Shown: positions 41,166 through 49,722 of the stretch, one piece after another | How positions within the stretch are numbered: position 1 is the stretch's first letter | How the letters are laid out: every line of letters starts with the position of its first letter | Assembly (NCBI GenBank): GCA_021325435.1 | Contig: JAJPHE010000106.1 | Span: forward strand, 1 to 49,722 | From: Actinomycetota bacterium | GTDB taxonomy: Bacteria; Actinomycetota; Acidimicrobiia; Acidimicrobiales; JAJPHE01 | Length of the DNA stretch: 49,722 bases | Reading direction: 5' to 3' | Notes under the pieces: generated by a model | Databases searched by the model: none | The model's input: only the letters and a program-made list of their open reading frames with translations | What the model was told of the DNA's origin: nothing | Position numbers and translations under genes: made by a program

Positions 41166-41194
41166 AGAGGGGCGCCCCAGCGGGGCGCCCCTCT
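41166..41194 (-). terminator. groEL terminator
   Basis: Read on the minus strand, a 13-bp perfect stem (arms 41166-41178 and 41182-41194, AGAGGGGCGCCCC type) with a 3-base loop, followed by TCTGTTT. It lies 50 bp downstream of the groEL stop. The short T-run supports intrinsic termination. Confidence 0.75.
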
Positions 41195-41211
41195 GTCACT
41201 GCTCTTGGCAT

Positions 41212-41231
41212 CGGCCGCCGAAAGGCGGCCG
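41212..41231 (-). other. second hairpin in the groEL 3' UTR
   Basis: CGGCCGCC, GAAA tetraloop, GGCGGCCG; an 8-bp stem between the groEL stop and the terminator. It may stabilise the mRNA end against 3' decay (inference). Confidence 0.5.
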
Positions 41232-41243
41232 GCAATGGTGGGA

Positions 41244-42939
<1,696 letters not shown>

Positions 42940-42966
42940 CAGAATTCCACGTGGCGGGCCGGCGTG

Positions 42967-42993
42967 CAAGCGCTCGCCCCCGGCGAGTGCTAA
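42967..42993. promoter_or_regulatory. second, degenerate CIRCE element
   Basis: CAAGCGCTC, 9-base spacer, GAGTGCTAA. The right arm (42985-42993) is perfect and extends to AAC; the left arm matches 6 of 9. The spacer length is exactly conserved, which supports a real tandem site rather than chance. Confidence 0.65.
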
Positions 42994-43011
42994 CGCCCCG
43001 GGCGGGCGGGC

Positions 43012-43287
43012 TCAGCCCCCGGCGACGGCGGGGACGATCGAGAGGGTCTGGCCGTCGGCGACCGGGGTGTCGAGACCCTGGAGAAAGCGGACGTCCTCGT
43101 CGGCGAGGAACACGTTCACGAACCGGCGCAGCTCGCCGGCCGGGTCGAAGAGCCGCTCCCCCATGCCCGGGTGGGCGGCGTCGAGGGCCTTCAGGGCCTG
43201 GCCCACGGTCGAGCCATCGACGGCCACCTCTCCCTCGCCGCCGGTGAGGGTGCGCAGCTGGGTGGGGATGCGGATCTTGACGCTCAT
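43012..43287 (-). CDS. cysO: CysO-like sulfur-carrier protein (MoaD/ThiS fold)
   Basis: 91 residues from ATG 43287. SVKIRIPTQLRTLTGGEGEV, LFDPAGELRRFVNVFLADED and VRFLQGLDTPVADGQTLSIV lead to the C-terminus PAVAGG with the activatable Gly-Gly. It resembles the mycobacterial cysteine-biosynthesis carrier CysO (VNxxVxDEDVRF, ILPAVAGG). In that pathway the carrier thiocarboxylate gives sulfur to O-phosphoserine; no cysM or mec gene is in the window. It is 8 bp downstream of thrC on the same transcript, below the SAM riboswitch. Confidence 0.92.
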   Translation of the reverse strand: MSVKIRIPTQLRTLTGGEGEVAVDGSTVGQALKALDAAHPGMGERLFDPAGELRRFVNVFLADEDVRFLQGLDTPVADGQTLSIVPAVAGG

Positions 43288-43295
43288 GGGTTCGG

Positions 43296-44543
43296 TCAGG
43301 CCCGGGCGTCGTCGCCGAGCTGGACGGCGTCGGCGAACGCCTCGAGGGTGGGGTCGATGGTAGCCGTGGGCCCGACGTGGGGGCCGACGGCCTCCACCGT
43401 CTTCAGGCCGTGGCCGGTGACGTAGGCGACGACCAGCTCGTCGCGCCGGACCACCCCCTCGGCGGCCAGCTTGGCCAGGGTGGCGATGGTGACTCCGCCG
43501 GCCGTCTCGGCGAAGATCCCCTCGGTCCGGGCCAGGAGGCGGATGGCGTCGATGATCTCGTCGTCGGTCACGGCGGCGAGGGCGCCCCCGGTGCGGCGGA
43601 CGACGTCGAGGGCGTACCAGCCGTCGGCCGGGTTGCCGATGGCCAGGGACTTGGCGATGGTCGAGGGCTTCTGGGGGCGGATGGCCTCGGTGCCCTCAGC
43701 GAAGGCGGTGGCCACCGGTGAGCACCCGGCGGCCTGGGCGCCCGACACCCGGACGTGGGGCTCCTCGTCGAGCAGGCCGACCTTGGCCAGCTCCCCGAAT
43801 CCCTTGTGGATCTTGGTCAGCTGGCTGCCCGAGGCGACCGGCACGACCACGTGGTCGGGGGCCCGCCAGCCGAGCTGCTCGGCCACCTCGAAGGCCAGCG
43901 TCTTGGACCCCTCGGCGTAATAGGTGCGCACGTTGACGTTGACGAAGGCCCAGGACGGATGCTCGGAGGTGAGCTCGGCGCACAGCCGGTTCACGTCGTC
44001 GTAGTTGCCCCGCACGGCAATGAGGTGGCCGCCGTAGACCGCGGTGGTCACGATCTTGGCCACCTCGAGGTCCTGGGGGATGAACACCACCGACTGCATG
44101 CCCGCCCGGGCGGCGTGGGCGGCCACCGAGTTGGCCAGGTTGCCGGTCGACGCGCAGGCCGCCACCTTGAACCCCAGCTCGCGGGCCTTGGTGAGGGCGA
44201 CGGAGACCACCCGGTCCTTGAACGATCCGGTCGGGTTGACCGTGTCGTTCTTGATCCACAGCTCGCCGAGGCCCAGCTCGGCCGCCAGCCGGTCGGCCCT
44301 GACGAGAGGGGTGAAGCCGGCGCCCAGATCGACCGGGGCGGTGCCGTCGACGGGCAGGAGGTCGGCGTAGCGCCAGATGGTGTGGGGCCCGGCGGCGATC
44401 CTCTGGCGGCTTATCGAGGCGCTTACCGCGTCGTAGTCGTAGCTGACCTCGAGGGGCCCGAAGCAGAAGTCACAGACGTGCAGGGCCTCGACCGGATAGG
44501 TGTGGCCGCATTCGCGGCACCTCAGCGCTTCGACGAACGGCAC
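43296..44543 (-). CDS. thrC: threonine synthase with N-terminal zinc ribbon
   Basis: 415 residues from GTG 44543; GAGGAGG lies 5 bases before it. The N-terminus EALRCRECGHTYPVEALHVC (with CDFC) is a zinc ribbon. The PLP lysine is in NDTVNPTGSFKDRVVSVALT; ACASTGNLANSVAAHAARAG and VPVASGSQLTKIHKGFGELA are further PLP-fold blocks. It converts O-phosphohomoserine to threonine. Branch-point control by SAM is logical, since O-phosphohomoserine is shared with methionine synthesis; the upstream riboswitch fits. It is co-transcribed with cysO. Confidence 0.95.
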   Translation of the reverse strand: MPFVEALRCRECGHTYPVEALHVCDFCFGPLEVSYDYDAVSASISRQRIAAGPHTIWRYADLLPVDGTAPVDLGAGFTPLVRADRLAAELGLGELWIKNDTVNPTGSFKDRVVSVALTKARELGFKVAACASTGNLANSVAAHAARAGMQSVVFIPQDLEVAKIVTTAVYGGHLIAVRGNYDDVNRLCAELTSEHPSWAFVNVNVRTYYAEGSKTLAFEVAEQLGWRAPDHVVVPVASGSQLTKIHKGFGELAKVGLLDEEPHVRVSGAQAAGCSPVATAFAEGTEAIRPQKPSTIAKSLAIGNPADGWYALDVVRRTGGALAAVTDDEIIDAIRLLARTEGIFAETAGGVTIATLAKLAAEGVVRRDELVVAYVTGHGLKTVEAVGPHVGPTATIDPTLEAFADAVQLGDDARA

Positions 44544-44548
44544 TGCGA

Positions 44549-44648
44549 CCTCCTCATCGATCGGGCATTGGCACCTGGCGCATGCGTTCGCGGCTGCGCT
44601 GGTTGCCGCGGCGTCATCGGGCCCGTCCCTCGACCGCTCTGGATGATG
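44549..44648 (-). promoter_or_regulatory. SAM-I/IV-type riboswitch upstream of thrC
   Basis: Minus strand. Core: CAGAG at 44641-44637, AGGGAC then GGGCCCGATGA, CC..GGCAACC, and GGTGCCAATGCC, nearly matching the SAM-I core in order and spacing. P2 uses GCGG/CCGC. P3 is GCGCA/TGCGC. The 5' arm TCATC (44646-44642) can pair with GATGA (44558-44554), which overlaps the thrC ribosome binding site GAGGAGG (44555-44549). P4 seems absent: GGTGCCAAT is followed by only ~11 bases before the 3' arm. SAM binding would close P1 and block translation. Confidence 0.8.
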
Positions 44649-44657
44649 TCGCCATCA

Positions 44658-45602
44658 ATGGTGACCGACGGTGGCGGAGCCGTCAAAGCGCTATTCCAGG
44701 TAAGACTGGCAGTCGTGCAGTCCGTGCGGCGGTTCCATCACGGCCAGTTCTCCCCGCCTGAGCTGGCCGCGGCCAAGGCCGCCTCCGGAGCATCGGTGAC
44801 GGTGTGCCTCCCGTGTCGCGACGAGGCCGCCACCGTCGCCCCCATCGTCGCCTGCCTCCGGTCGGTCCTGGTGCCGACCGGCCTGGTGGACGAGGTGCTG
44901 GTGGTGGACGACGCCTCGAGCGACGAGACGGCGGCGGTCGCCGCCCGGGCCGGCGCCCGGGTGGTGGCGGCCGGAGCCGGCCCCTGGGGGCCGGGCAAGG
45001 GCGGAGCCATGTGGGAGGGGCTGCGGGCGGCCGAGGGCGACATCGTGGTCTTCTGCGACGCCGACGTCGTCAACTTCGGCCCCCACTTCGTGACCGGCCT
45101 CCTCGGCCCCCTGCTGGCCGACCCGGCCCTGGCCCTGGTGAAGGCGTTCTACGACCGCCCCCTCGACGGAGTCCCCGGCGGCGGCGGGCGGGTCACCGAG
45201 TTGGTCGCCCGGCCGGTCATCTCGCTGCTGTTCCCCCACCTCTCCACGGTCGTGCAGCCCCTCGCCGGCGAGTGCGCCGGCCGCCGGTCCGCCCTCGAGC
45301 AGCTTCCGTTCACCCACGGCTACGGGGTGGAGCTCGGGCTTCTGATCGACCTGGCCTCGCGCTTCGGCGTCGGGGCCCTGGCCCAGGTGGACCTGGGCGA
45401 GCGCATCCACCGCAACCGGCCGCTGTCGGAGCTGTCGGGCCAGGCGACCGCCGTGCTCCGGGCCGCCCTCGACCGGGCCGGCACCACTGACCGGTCGAAC
45501 TGGTCGGCCCTCCTGCTGCCCGGCGGTGAGGCGCTGCCGGTGGCGGCGGGGGCCCACCCGCCCGTGGCCAGCCTCGAGGGTTACGACCGCCGCTCGGCCT
45601 GA
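44658..45602 (+). CDS. gpgS: glucosyl-3-phosphoglycerate synthase (GT81)
   Basis: 314 residues from ATG 44658. Start uncertain: ATG 44643 or GTG 44715 or 44724 are alternatives; a later one is attractive because the SAM riboswitch occupies bases up to 44648 on the other strand. GT-A motifs are VDEVLVVDDASSDET, GKGGAMWEG and FCDADVVNF (DxD at 134-136). GpgS-specific blocks are GGGRVTELVARPVISLLFPH, VVQPLAGECAGRRSALEQLP, GYGVELGLLIDLASRFGVGA and AQVDLGERIHRNRPLSEL. It transfers glucose from NDP-glucose to 3-phosphoglycerate in the first step of glucosylglycerate and methylglucose lipopolysaccharide synthesis. The last 22 bp overlap the converging glycerate kinase gene. Confidence 0.92.
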   Translation: MVTDGGGAVKALFQVRLAVVQSVRRFHHGQFSPPELAAAKAASGASVTVCLPCRDEAATVAPIVACLRSVLVPTGLVDEVLVVDDASSDETAAVAARAGARVVAAGAGPWGPGKGGAMWEGLRAAEGDIVVFCDADVVNFGPHFVTGLLGPLLADPALALVKAFYDRPLDGVPGGGGRVTELVARPVISLLFPHLSTVVQPLAGECAGRRSALEQLPFTHGYGVELGLLIDLASRFGVGALAQVDLGERIHRNRPLSELSGQATAVLRAALDRAGTTDRSNWSALLLPGGEALPVAAGAHPPVASLEGYDRRSA

Positions 45603-46573
45603 AGCCGCTCGGCCACCACCTCGGCCACGCAGGCGGCCGGCTCGGCCAGCGACCGCTCGGCCCCGAACCGGACGGTGAGGGAGACGGTTTCGACACCGGG
45701 GTCGGCGAGCACCTCCCCGGCGACCACCAGCACCGGCACGCGGGCCAGGCTGCACAGCTCCACCACCCCGCCGACGACCTTGCCGTGGAAGGACTGCTCG
45801 TCGACGAAGCCCTCCCCGGTCACCACCAGGTCGGCCCCCTCGAGGCGCTCCTCGAGGCCGACCCGGTCGGCGACCAGCTCGAACCCGGGGACGAGGGTGG
45901 CGCCAAGGGCCGCCAGCCCGCCGGCGAGGCCGCCCGCCGCCCCGGCCCCGGGCAGGGCGGAGACGTTGACGCCGTAGCGCTGCAGGTACAGCTGGGACAG
46001 GCGTTGGAGCCGGCGCTCGAGCAGCGACACCTGCTTGGGGCTGGCCCCCTTCTGCGGGGCGAACTCGGTTGCCGCCTCCACGAAGCCGATGTCGACGTCG
46101 CAGGCCACCACCACCTCGACACCCCGCAGACGATCGGGCCCGCCCACCGCCTCGATGGCGCCGAGCCCGCCGTCGGTGGTGGCCGAGCCGCCGACACCCA
46201 CGACGATCCGGCGGGCGCCGGCGGCCACCGCGGCCAGGATCAGCTCGCCCGTTCCCCTGGTGGTGGCGGCCAGGGGATCGTTGCCGTCCGGGCCGCCGGC
46301 CAGGACCAGGCCCGACGCCCGGGCCGTCTCGACCACGGCCGTGTCGCCCTCCATCCGCCAGGCGGCCTCGACCGGCTGGCCGAGGGGGCCCGTCACCCGG
46401 CTGCGGCGGTTGGGGCCGCCGAGCACCTCGAGCAGGCCCTCCCCTCCGTCGGCCAGCGGCGCCTGGTCACAGGTCCAGCCCGCCTCCACCGCCGCCCGGC
46501 ACACGGCGGCGGCCACCTCGGCGGCGGTGGCGGTGCCCCGGAACTTGTCGGGCGCGGCGACCAGGTGCGGCAC
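45581..46573 (-). CDS. glycerate kinase (GlxK/GarK family)
   Basis: 330 residues from GTG 46573. HLVAAPDKFRGTATAAEVAA is the family N-terminus; PLADGGEGLLEVLGG, VVVGVGGSATTDGGLGAIEA and LVVTGEGFVDEQSFHGKVVG are further conserved blocks. It phosphorylates glycerate to 2-phosphoglycerate. Adjacent to gpgS, it may recycle glycerate released by hydrolysis of glucosylglycerate; this link is an inference. It is divergent from otsA with a 59-bp gap. Confidence 0.92.
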   Translation of the reverse strand: MPHLVAAPDKFRGTATAAEVAAAVCRAAVEAGWTCDQAPLADGGEGLLEVLGGPNRRSRVTGPLGQPVEAAWRMEGDTAVVETARASGLVLAGGPDGNDPLAATTRGTGELILAAVAAGARRIVVGVGGSATTDGGLGAIEAVGGPDRLRGVEVVVACDVDIGFVEAATEFAPQKGASPKQVSLLERRLQRLSQLYLQRYGVNVSALPGAGAAGGLAGGLAALGATLVPGFELVADRVGLEERLEGADLVVTGEGFVDEQSFHGKVVGGVVELCSLARVPVLVVAGEVLADPGVETVSLTVRFGAERSLAEPAACVAEVVAERLQAERRS

Positions 46574-46632
46574 GGGCCCATCCTGCCCGACCAGGGCCAG
46601 GATCCCGCCCGGCGGGTAGGGTGCCCTCGCCG

Positions 46633-48024
46633 ATGAAGCCGATGGACCGGGCCCAGCTCGTGATCGCGTCGAACCGGGGGCCGGTCTCGTTCGGCCGCGA
46701 CGACGACGGGCGCCTCGTGCCCCGCCGGGGCGCCGGCGGGCTGGTCTCCAGCCTGGGGCCGCTGGTGGCCGGGTCGGGGGCCACGTGGATCGCCGCTCCC
46801 ATGTCGGACGCCGACCGCGAGGCCGCCGCCTCCGGGCGGATCGACGTCGAGGGCTTCCGCTTCCACTGCGTGGACGTGGACCCTGCCGTCTACCGGATGG
46901 CCTACGACGTGGTGTCCAACTCGACGCTGTGGTTCCTTCACCACCACCTGTTCGACCTGCCCCGGCGCCCCCGCATCGACCGCACGTGGCGCCAGGCGTG
47001 GGAGGGCTACCGCGCCTACAACCAGGCCTTCTCGCGCACCCTGGCCGACGACTCCCCCGACGGGGCCGTGGTGCTGGTGCAGGACTACCACCTGTCCCTG
47101 GTGCCGGCCCAGCTGGCCGAGCTGCGCCCCGACGTGCGCGTCGTGCACTTCCTCCACACCCCGTTCTGCGACCCCACCTGGCTGCGGGTGCTGCCGGCCG
47201 GAGCCGTCGATGAGCTGATCGGGGGCCTGGCCGGCGCCACGGCTGTCGGGTTCCACTCGCGCCGGTGGGAGGACGCCTTTCTGGGCTGCTGTCGGGAGGT
47301 GCTCGGCCGCCAGCCCTCCACCTTCGTCTCCCCCTTGGCGCCCGACCCCGACGACCTGGCGTCGGTCGCCGCGTCCGACGCCTGCGCCGAGGAGGCGGCC
47401 CGCCTCGACGAGGCGGTGGGGGACCGCGCCGTCATCGTGCGCGTCGACCGGATCGAGCCCTCCAAGAACGTGCTGCGCGGCTTCCAGGCCTTCGACGAGC
47501 TGCTGCGGGCCCGGGCGGACCTTCGGGGCCGGGTCTGCTTCGTCGCCTGCGTGTACCCGTCGCGCGAGGGGCTGGCCGACTACGTCGCCTACCACCTCGA
47601 GGTGGAGACCCTCGCCCGCCATCTCAACGACCGGTGGGCCGAGCCGGGATGGACCCCCGTCATCCTGCACACCACCGACAACTTCCCCCGGTCCGTCGCC
47701 GCCCTCCGCCGCTACGACGTGCTGCTGGTCAACCCCGTGCGCGACGGGCTCAACCTGGTGGCCAAGGAGGGCCCGGTGTTGAACACCCGCCACGGCGTCG
47801 TCGCCCTGTCGCGAGAGGCGGGGGCCTGGGACGAGCTGCGCCGGGCGGCCATCGGCCTCAACCCCTTCGACGTCACCGACACGGCCGAGGCGCTGGCGGC
47901 CGCCCTGGACATGGACGCCGGGGAGCGCTCACGGCGCTCGCGCCTGCTGGCGGAGCTGGCCTCGGCCCGCTCCCCCACCCACTGGCTGTCCGACCAGCTG
48001 GTGGCGGCGGGCGTCGCCGCCTAA
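46633..48024 (+). CDS. otsA: GT20 trehalose-6-phosphate synthase (OtsA-like)
   Basis: 463 residues from ATG 46633 (ATG 46642 also possible). Blocks: VIASNRGPVSFGRDDDG, RRGAGGLVSSLGPLVAGSGA, DVVSNSTLWFLHHHLFDLP, QDYHLSLVPAQLAELRPDV and RVVHFLHTPFCDPTWLRVLP. The nucleotide-sugar region reads VRVDRIEPSKNVLRGFQAFD, where many OtsA proteins have VDRLDYTKGI, placing it in the actinobacterial SKN-type GT20 clade. It joins UDP- or ADP-glucose and glucose-6-phosphate. A glucosylglycerol-phosphate synthase cannot be excluded. otsB lies convergent, 3 bp from its stop. Confidence 0.87.
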   Translation: MKPMDRAQLVIASNRGPVSFGRDDDGRLVPRRGAGGLVSSLGPLVAGSGATWIAAPMSDADREAAASGRIDVEGFRFHCVDVDPAVYRMAYDVVSNSTLWFLHHHLFDLPRRPRIDRTWRQAWEGYRAYNQAFSRTLADDSPDGAVVLVQDYHLSLVPAQLAELRPDVRVVHFLHTPFCDPTWLRVLPAGAVDELIGGLAGATAVGFHSRRWEDAFLGCCREVLGRQPSTFVSPLAPDPDDLASVAASDACAEEAARLDEAVGDRAVIVRVDRIEPSKNVLRGFQAFDELLRARADLRGRVCFVACVYPSREGLADYVAYHLEVETLARHLNDRWAEPGWTPVILHTTDNFPRSVAALRRYDVLLVNPVRDGLNLVAKEGPVLNTRHGVVALSREAGAWDELRRAAIGLNPFDVTDTAEALAAALDMDAGERSRRSRLLAELASARSPTHWLSDQLVAAGVAA

Positions 48025-48027
48025 CTG

Positions 48028-48819
48028 CTAGCCACCCGCCCGCTCGGCCAGCTGTCCGAGCAGCGCCAGCACCTCCTGGGGCCCGTCGACGGTCACGTCC
48101 GCCGCGGCCAATAGCTCGCTCGGCGCCTCGCTGCTGCGCACCCCGACCTTCACCGCCCGGCCCCCGCCGGCGGCGAAGCGGTCCAGGGCGGCGAAGGCCG
48201 GCAGGTCACCGAGGTCGTCGCCGGCGAAGCAGGCGACCTCGAACCCGGCTACCAGCGACTCGACAGCCGTGCCCTTGTCCACCGCCACCGGCGGACGCAG
48301 CTCCACCGAGGCCCGGGCCAGGTGGGCGGCCAGGCCCAGGCGGCCGGCCGCCCGCTCGGCGAAGTCCTTGGCCCACCCTTCGGCGCCCGGCGCCCGGCGC
48401 CAGTGCAGGGTCACCGTCAGTCCCTTGCGCTCGACACCCATCTCGGCCGGGCCATCGGCTTCGGCCTCGTCGGCCGCCAACGCCACCGCGTCACGCCACT
48501 GCTCGGCGTCGGGTGCCACCACCACCTCCCCGTGGGGGCCGAGGCTCTCGAGCCCGTAGAGCCCGACCACAAAGAGATGGTCGGGGACGCCGCCGGCCAG
48601 GCCCAGCCGCTCGGATAAGAAGGTCGCCGGACGGCCCGACACCACCGCCACCCGCCCGAAGCGTCCGGCCAGCCGGCCCAGGGCCTCCGGCGCACCGGGC
48701 AGGGGGGCGGCGTCCTCGGGGCGGGCCACGATCGGCGACAAGGTGCCGTCGAAGTCGGTGACCACGCAGGTCGCCTCGGGCCGGTCGGCCAGGACCGCCA
48801 GCGCCTCCTCCGGGGTCAC
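48028..48819 (-). CDS. otsB: trehalose-6-phosphate phosphatase (OtsB)
   Basis: 263 residues from GTG 48819. HAD motif I is VVTDFDGTLSPIVARPE (D22, D24), motif II VAVVSGRP, the KGTAVE lysine in VAVDKGTAVESLV, and motif IV CFAGDDLGDLPAFAAL. VVGLYGLESLGPHGEVVVAP and VERKGLTVTLHWRRAP are OtsB cap blocks. It dephosphorylates trehalose-6-phosphate. Convergent with otsA rather than in an operon. A glucosyl-3-phosphoglycerate phosphatase role is possible, given gpgS nearby, but the blocks favour OtsB. Confidence 0.92.
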   Translation of the reverse strand: MTPEEALAVLADRPEATCVVTDFDGTLSPIVARPEDAAPLPGAPEALGRLAGRFGRVAVVSGRPATFLSERLGLAGGVPDHLFVVGLYGLESLGPHGEVVVAPDAEQWRDAVALAADEAEADGPAEMGVERKGLTVTLHWRRAPGAEGWAKDFAERAAGRLGLAAHLARASVELRPPVAVDKGTAVESLVAGFEVACFAGDDLGDLPAFAALDRFAAGGGRAVKVGVRSSEAPSELLAAADVTVDGPQEVLALLGQLAERAGG

Positions 48820-48826
48820 CGCTCGA

Positions 48827-49357
48827 TCAGCCCGACGAAGAGGAAAGGCTCGACGTGAGGTCGGGCCCGATGATCACCACGACCTGGGCCCCTTTGGTGT
48901 CCGACACGGGCACGGACGACGTCATCGCCTGCAGGGCGCCGGCGGTGAGGCCCGACGCCTGGGCGACGGCGGCGGCGTCACCCTGGTACCCGGAGGCGTA
49001 GTAGACCGCCGACGCGCTGGCCGAAGACGAGGTGTTGGTCGGTGACAGCACGTCGTAGCCGGCGTTGGTGAGCTTGGAGGCCAGCTTGCCTCCCAGGCCC
49101 GAGGTGCTGGTGCCGTTGGCCACCAGCACCTTCACCTGGCTCGGCTGGTGGGTGGCGAGGGTGGTGGAGGTGGTGGTCGACGAGGCGCCGGCGGTCGTGG
49201 AGGTGGTGGTGGGCGCCGATCCGGCCGCAACCCGCGAGCTGGCGCCCTGCGGAAGATTGGCGAGCACCGCCGCGCCGATGGCCACGGCCACCAGCACGAG
49301 CATCAGTCCTCGGGCCGGGGCGCCGCGGCTTCCGTGATCGGCGCCGGGCGACGTCAC
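48827..49357 (-). CDS. membrane-anchored LytR_C-domain protein (VirR-like)
   Basis: 176 residues from GTG 49357. A membrane anchor is at 17-35 (GLMLVLVAVAIGAAVLANL), then a Thr/Ser linker (TTTSTTAGASSTTTSTTLAT), then a LytR_C domain: VKVLVANGTSTSGLGGKLAS, LTNAGYDVLSPTNTSSS and AVYYASGYQGDAAAVAQASG. The domain stands alone, without the LCP catalytic part, as in mycobacterial Rv0431 (VirR). The start overlaps the DUF3263 stop as GTGA, and that pairing also matches Rv0430-Rv0431 (recalled, not searched). Likely an envelope factor. Confidence 0.88.
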   Translation of the reverse strand: MTSPGADHGSRGAPARGLMLVLVAVAIGAAVLANLPQGASSRVAAGSAPTTTSTTAGASSTTTSTTLATHQPSQVKVLVANGTSTSGLGGKLASKLTNAGYDVLSPTNTSSSASASAVYYASGYQGDAAAVAQASGLTAGALQAMTSSVPVSDTKGAQVVVIIGPDLTSSLSSSSG

Positions 49358-49614
49358 CTGGCCCGGGGGCCGTCAACCGAACGACCCTCGAACCGGGCCC
49401 GGCGGCGCCGGTCCCTCATCTGCCGCAGGCGCAGGACCACCAGCGGATCGTAGGCGTAGGCGTCGCTCGAGTCGATCAGCGTCGTCAGCAGTCGGTAGTA
49501 ACGCGACGGCGACATGCGCAGCCTGGATCGAATCTGGGCTTCCTTGGGGCCCGGTCCCTGCCACCAGGAGCGCTCGTAGTCGATCACCGCCCGCTCCTGC
49601 TCGGAAAGCGCCAT
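49354..49614 (-). CDS. DUF3263-family protein, HTH-like
   Basis: 86 residues from ATG 49614. ALSEQERAVIDYERSWWQGP and KEAQIRSRLRMSPSRYYRLL with DAYAYDPLVVLRLRQMRDRR form the DUF3263 pattern, a small helical protein with an HTH-like SPSRYYRLL segment. Function unknown; it is coupled to the LytR_C gene. A longer frame to 49683 runs almost into the tRNA gene and is rejected. Confidence 0.88.
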   Translation of the reverse strand: MALSEQERAVIDYERSWWQGPGPKEAQIRSRLRMSPSRYYRLLTTLIDSSDAYAYDPLVVLRLRQMRDRRRRARFEGRSVDGPRAR

Positions 49615-49683
49615 CGGAGACAACCCTGCCAACCACCGGCCCCCAAAGCAAGCATCCTCGGGTCGGTAGGGTTGACCCACCAC

Positions 49684-49722
49684 GCCCGAGTAGCTCAGTT
49701 GGTCAGAGCACCCGCCTTGTAA
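49684..49722 (+). tRNA. tRNA-Thr(UGU), 5' part only
   Basis: Acceptor arm GCCCGAG, TA, D-arm GCTC-AGTTGGTCA-GAGC, A, anticodon arm CCCGC with loop CTTGTAA, giving anticodon TGT (Thr). The window ends in the anticodon loop, so the T-arm and 3' acceptor are not seen. The DUF3263 gene is divergent. Confidence 0.88.

Overview
This window is high-GC DNA (roughly 70% G+C, long antisense shadow frames, frequent GTG starts, genes packed with ATGA/GTGA or CTAG overlaps). It reads as a chromosomal segment of an actinobacterium. Actinobacterial markers are an Lhr-Nei pair, a CysO-type carrier next to threonine synthase, glucosyl-3-phosphoglycerate synthase, an actinobacterial-type coproheme decarboxylase, a DUF3263 + LytR_C pair, and a CIRCE-controlled groEL. 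The 42-residue DGG(V/I)F-(S/T)FGDA...GYW repeats in two exported proteins suggest the class Acidimicrobiia; this is from memory of the family and was not searched. I see no insertion sequences, prophage genes, integrases or CRISPR array, so most of the region looks like core or slowly varying chromosome with an unusually rich set of exported proteins.

Layout. 0-5.3 kb: citrate synthase (cut by the left edge), an exported GH43-like protein ending in a repeat propeller, an HSL-type hydrolase, a PHM-like copper monooxygenase lipoprotein, and an ArsR-SRPBCC pair with a perfect palindrome before arsR. 5.3-15.6 kb: RCK potassium channel, serine hydrolase, BtuF-like protein, MDR-type ABC half-transporter, Mug glycosylase, zinc alcohol dehydrogenase, hotdog thioesterase + nitronate monooxygenase, thiolase-like protein, and a receiver protein. 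15.6-20.5 kb: an exported pair (Asp-box sialidase-like and EXORDIUM-like protein, translationally coupled and preceded by a hairpin that covers the ribosome binding site), a small conserved protein, a nucleotidyltransferase, a 346-bp gap with a 12-bp dyad, and a tandem dimeric-barrel protein. 20.5-30.3 kb: GNAT, Nei-type glycosylase, Lhr helicase, PAC2 protein, amidase, Nudix. 30.3-34.3 kb: the nitrogen operon amt-glnB-glnD. 35.4-37.2 kb: chdC-larE-NIL operon. 37.2-41 kb: SpoIID/LytB-like protein and a copper protein with a propeller inserted in its cupredoxin fold. 41.2-44.6 kb: groEL with tandem CIRCE sites, then thrC-cysO under a SAM riboswitch. 44.6-48.8 kb: gpgS, glycerate kinase, otsA and otsB (glucosylglycerate and trehalose metabolism). 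48.8 kb to the end: LytR_C protein, DUF3263 protein and the 5' half of tRNA-Thr(UGU).

The most unusual items are: (1) the 667-residue exported protein whose second cupredoxin domain has its histidine ligand about 360 residues before its Cys-His-Met cluster, because a six-unit propeller of the same type as in the GH43 protein sits between them; (2) a compact SAM-I/IV-type riboswitch, apparently without P4, whose P1 overlaps the thrC ribosome binding site; (3) the hairpin that includes the ribosome binding site of the EXORDIUM-like gene; (4) the larE-NIL pair without other lar genes; and (5) two genes (the SRPBCC gene and glnD) that each look exactly one base short of an intact frame.

All functions are from reading the sequence; no database search was run.
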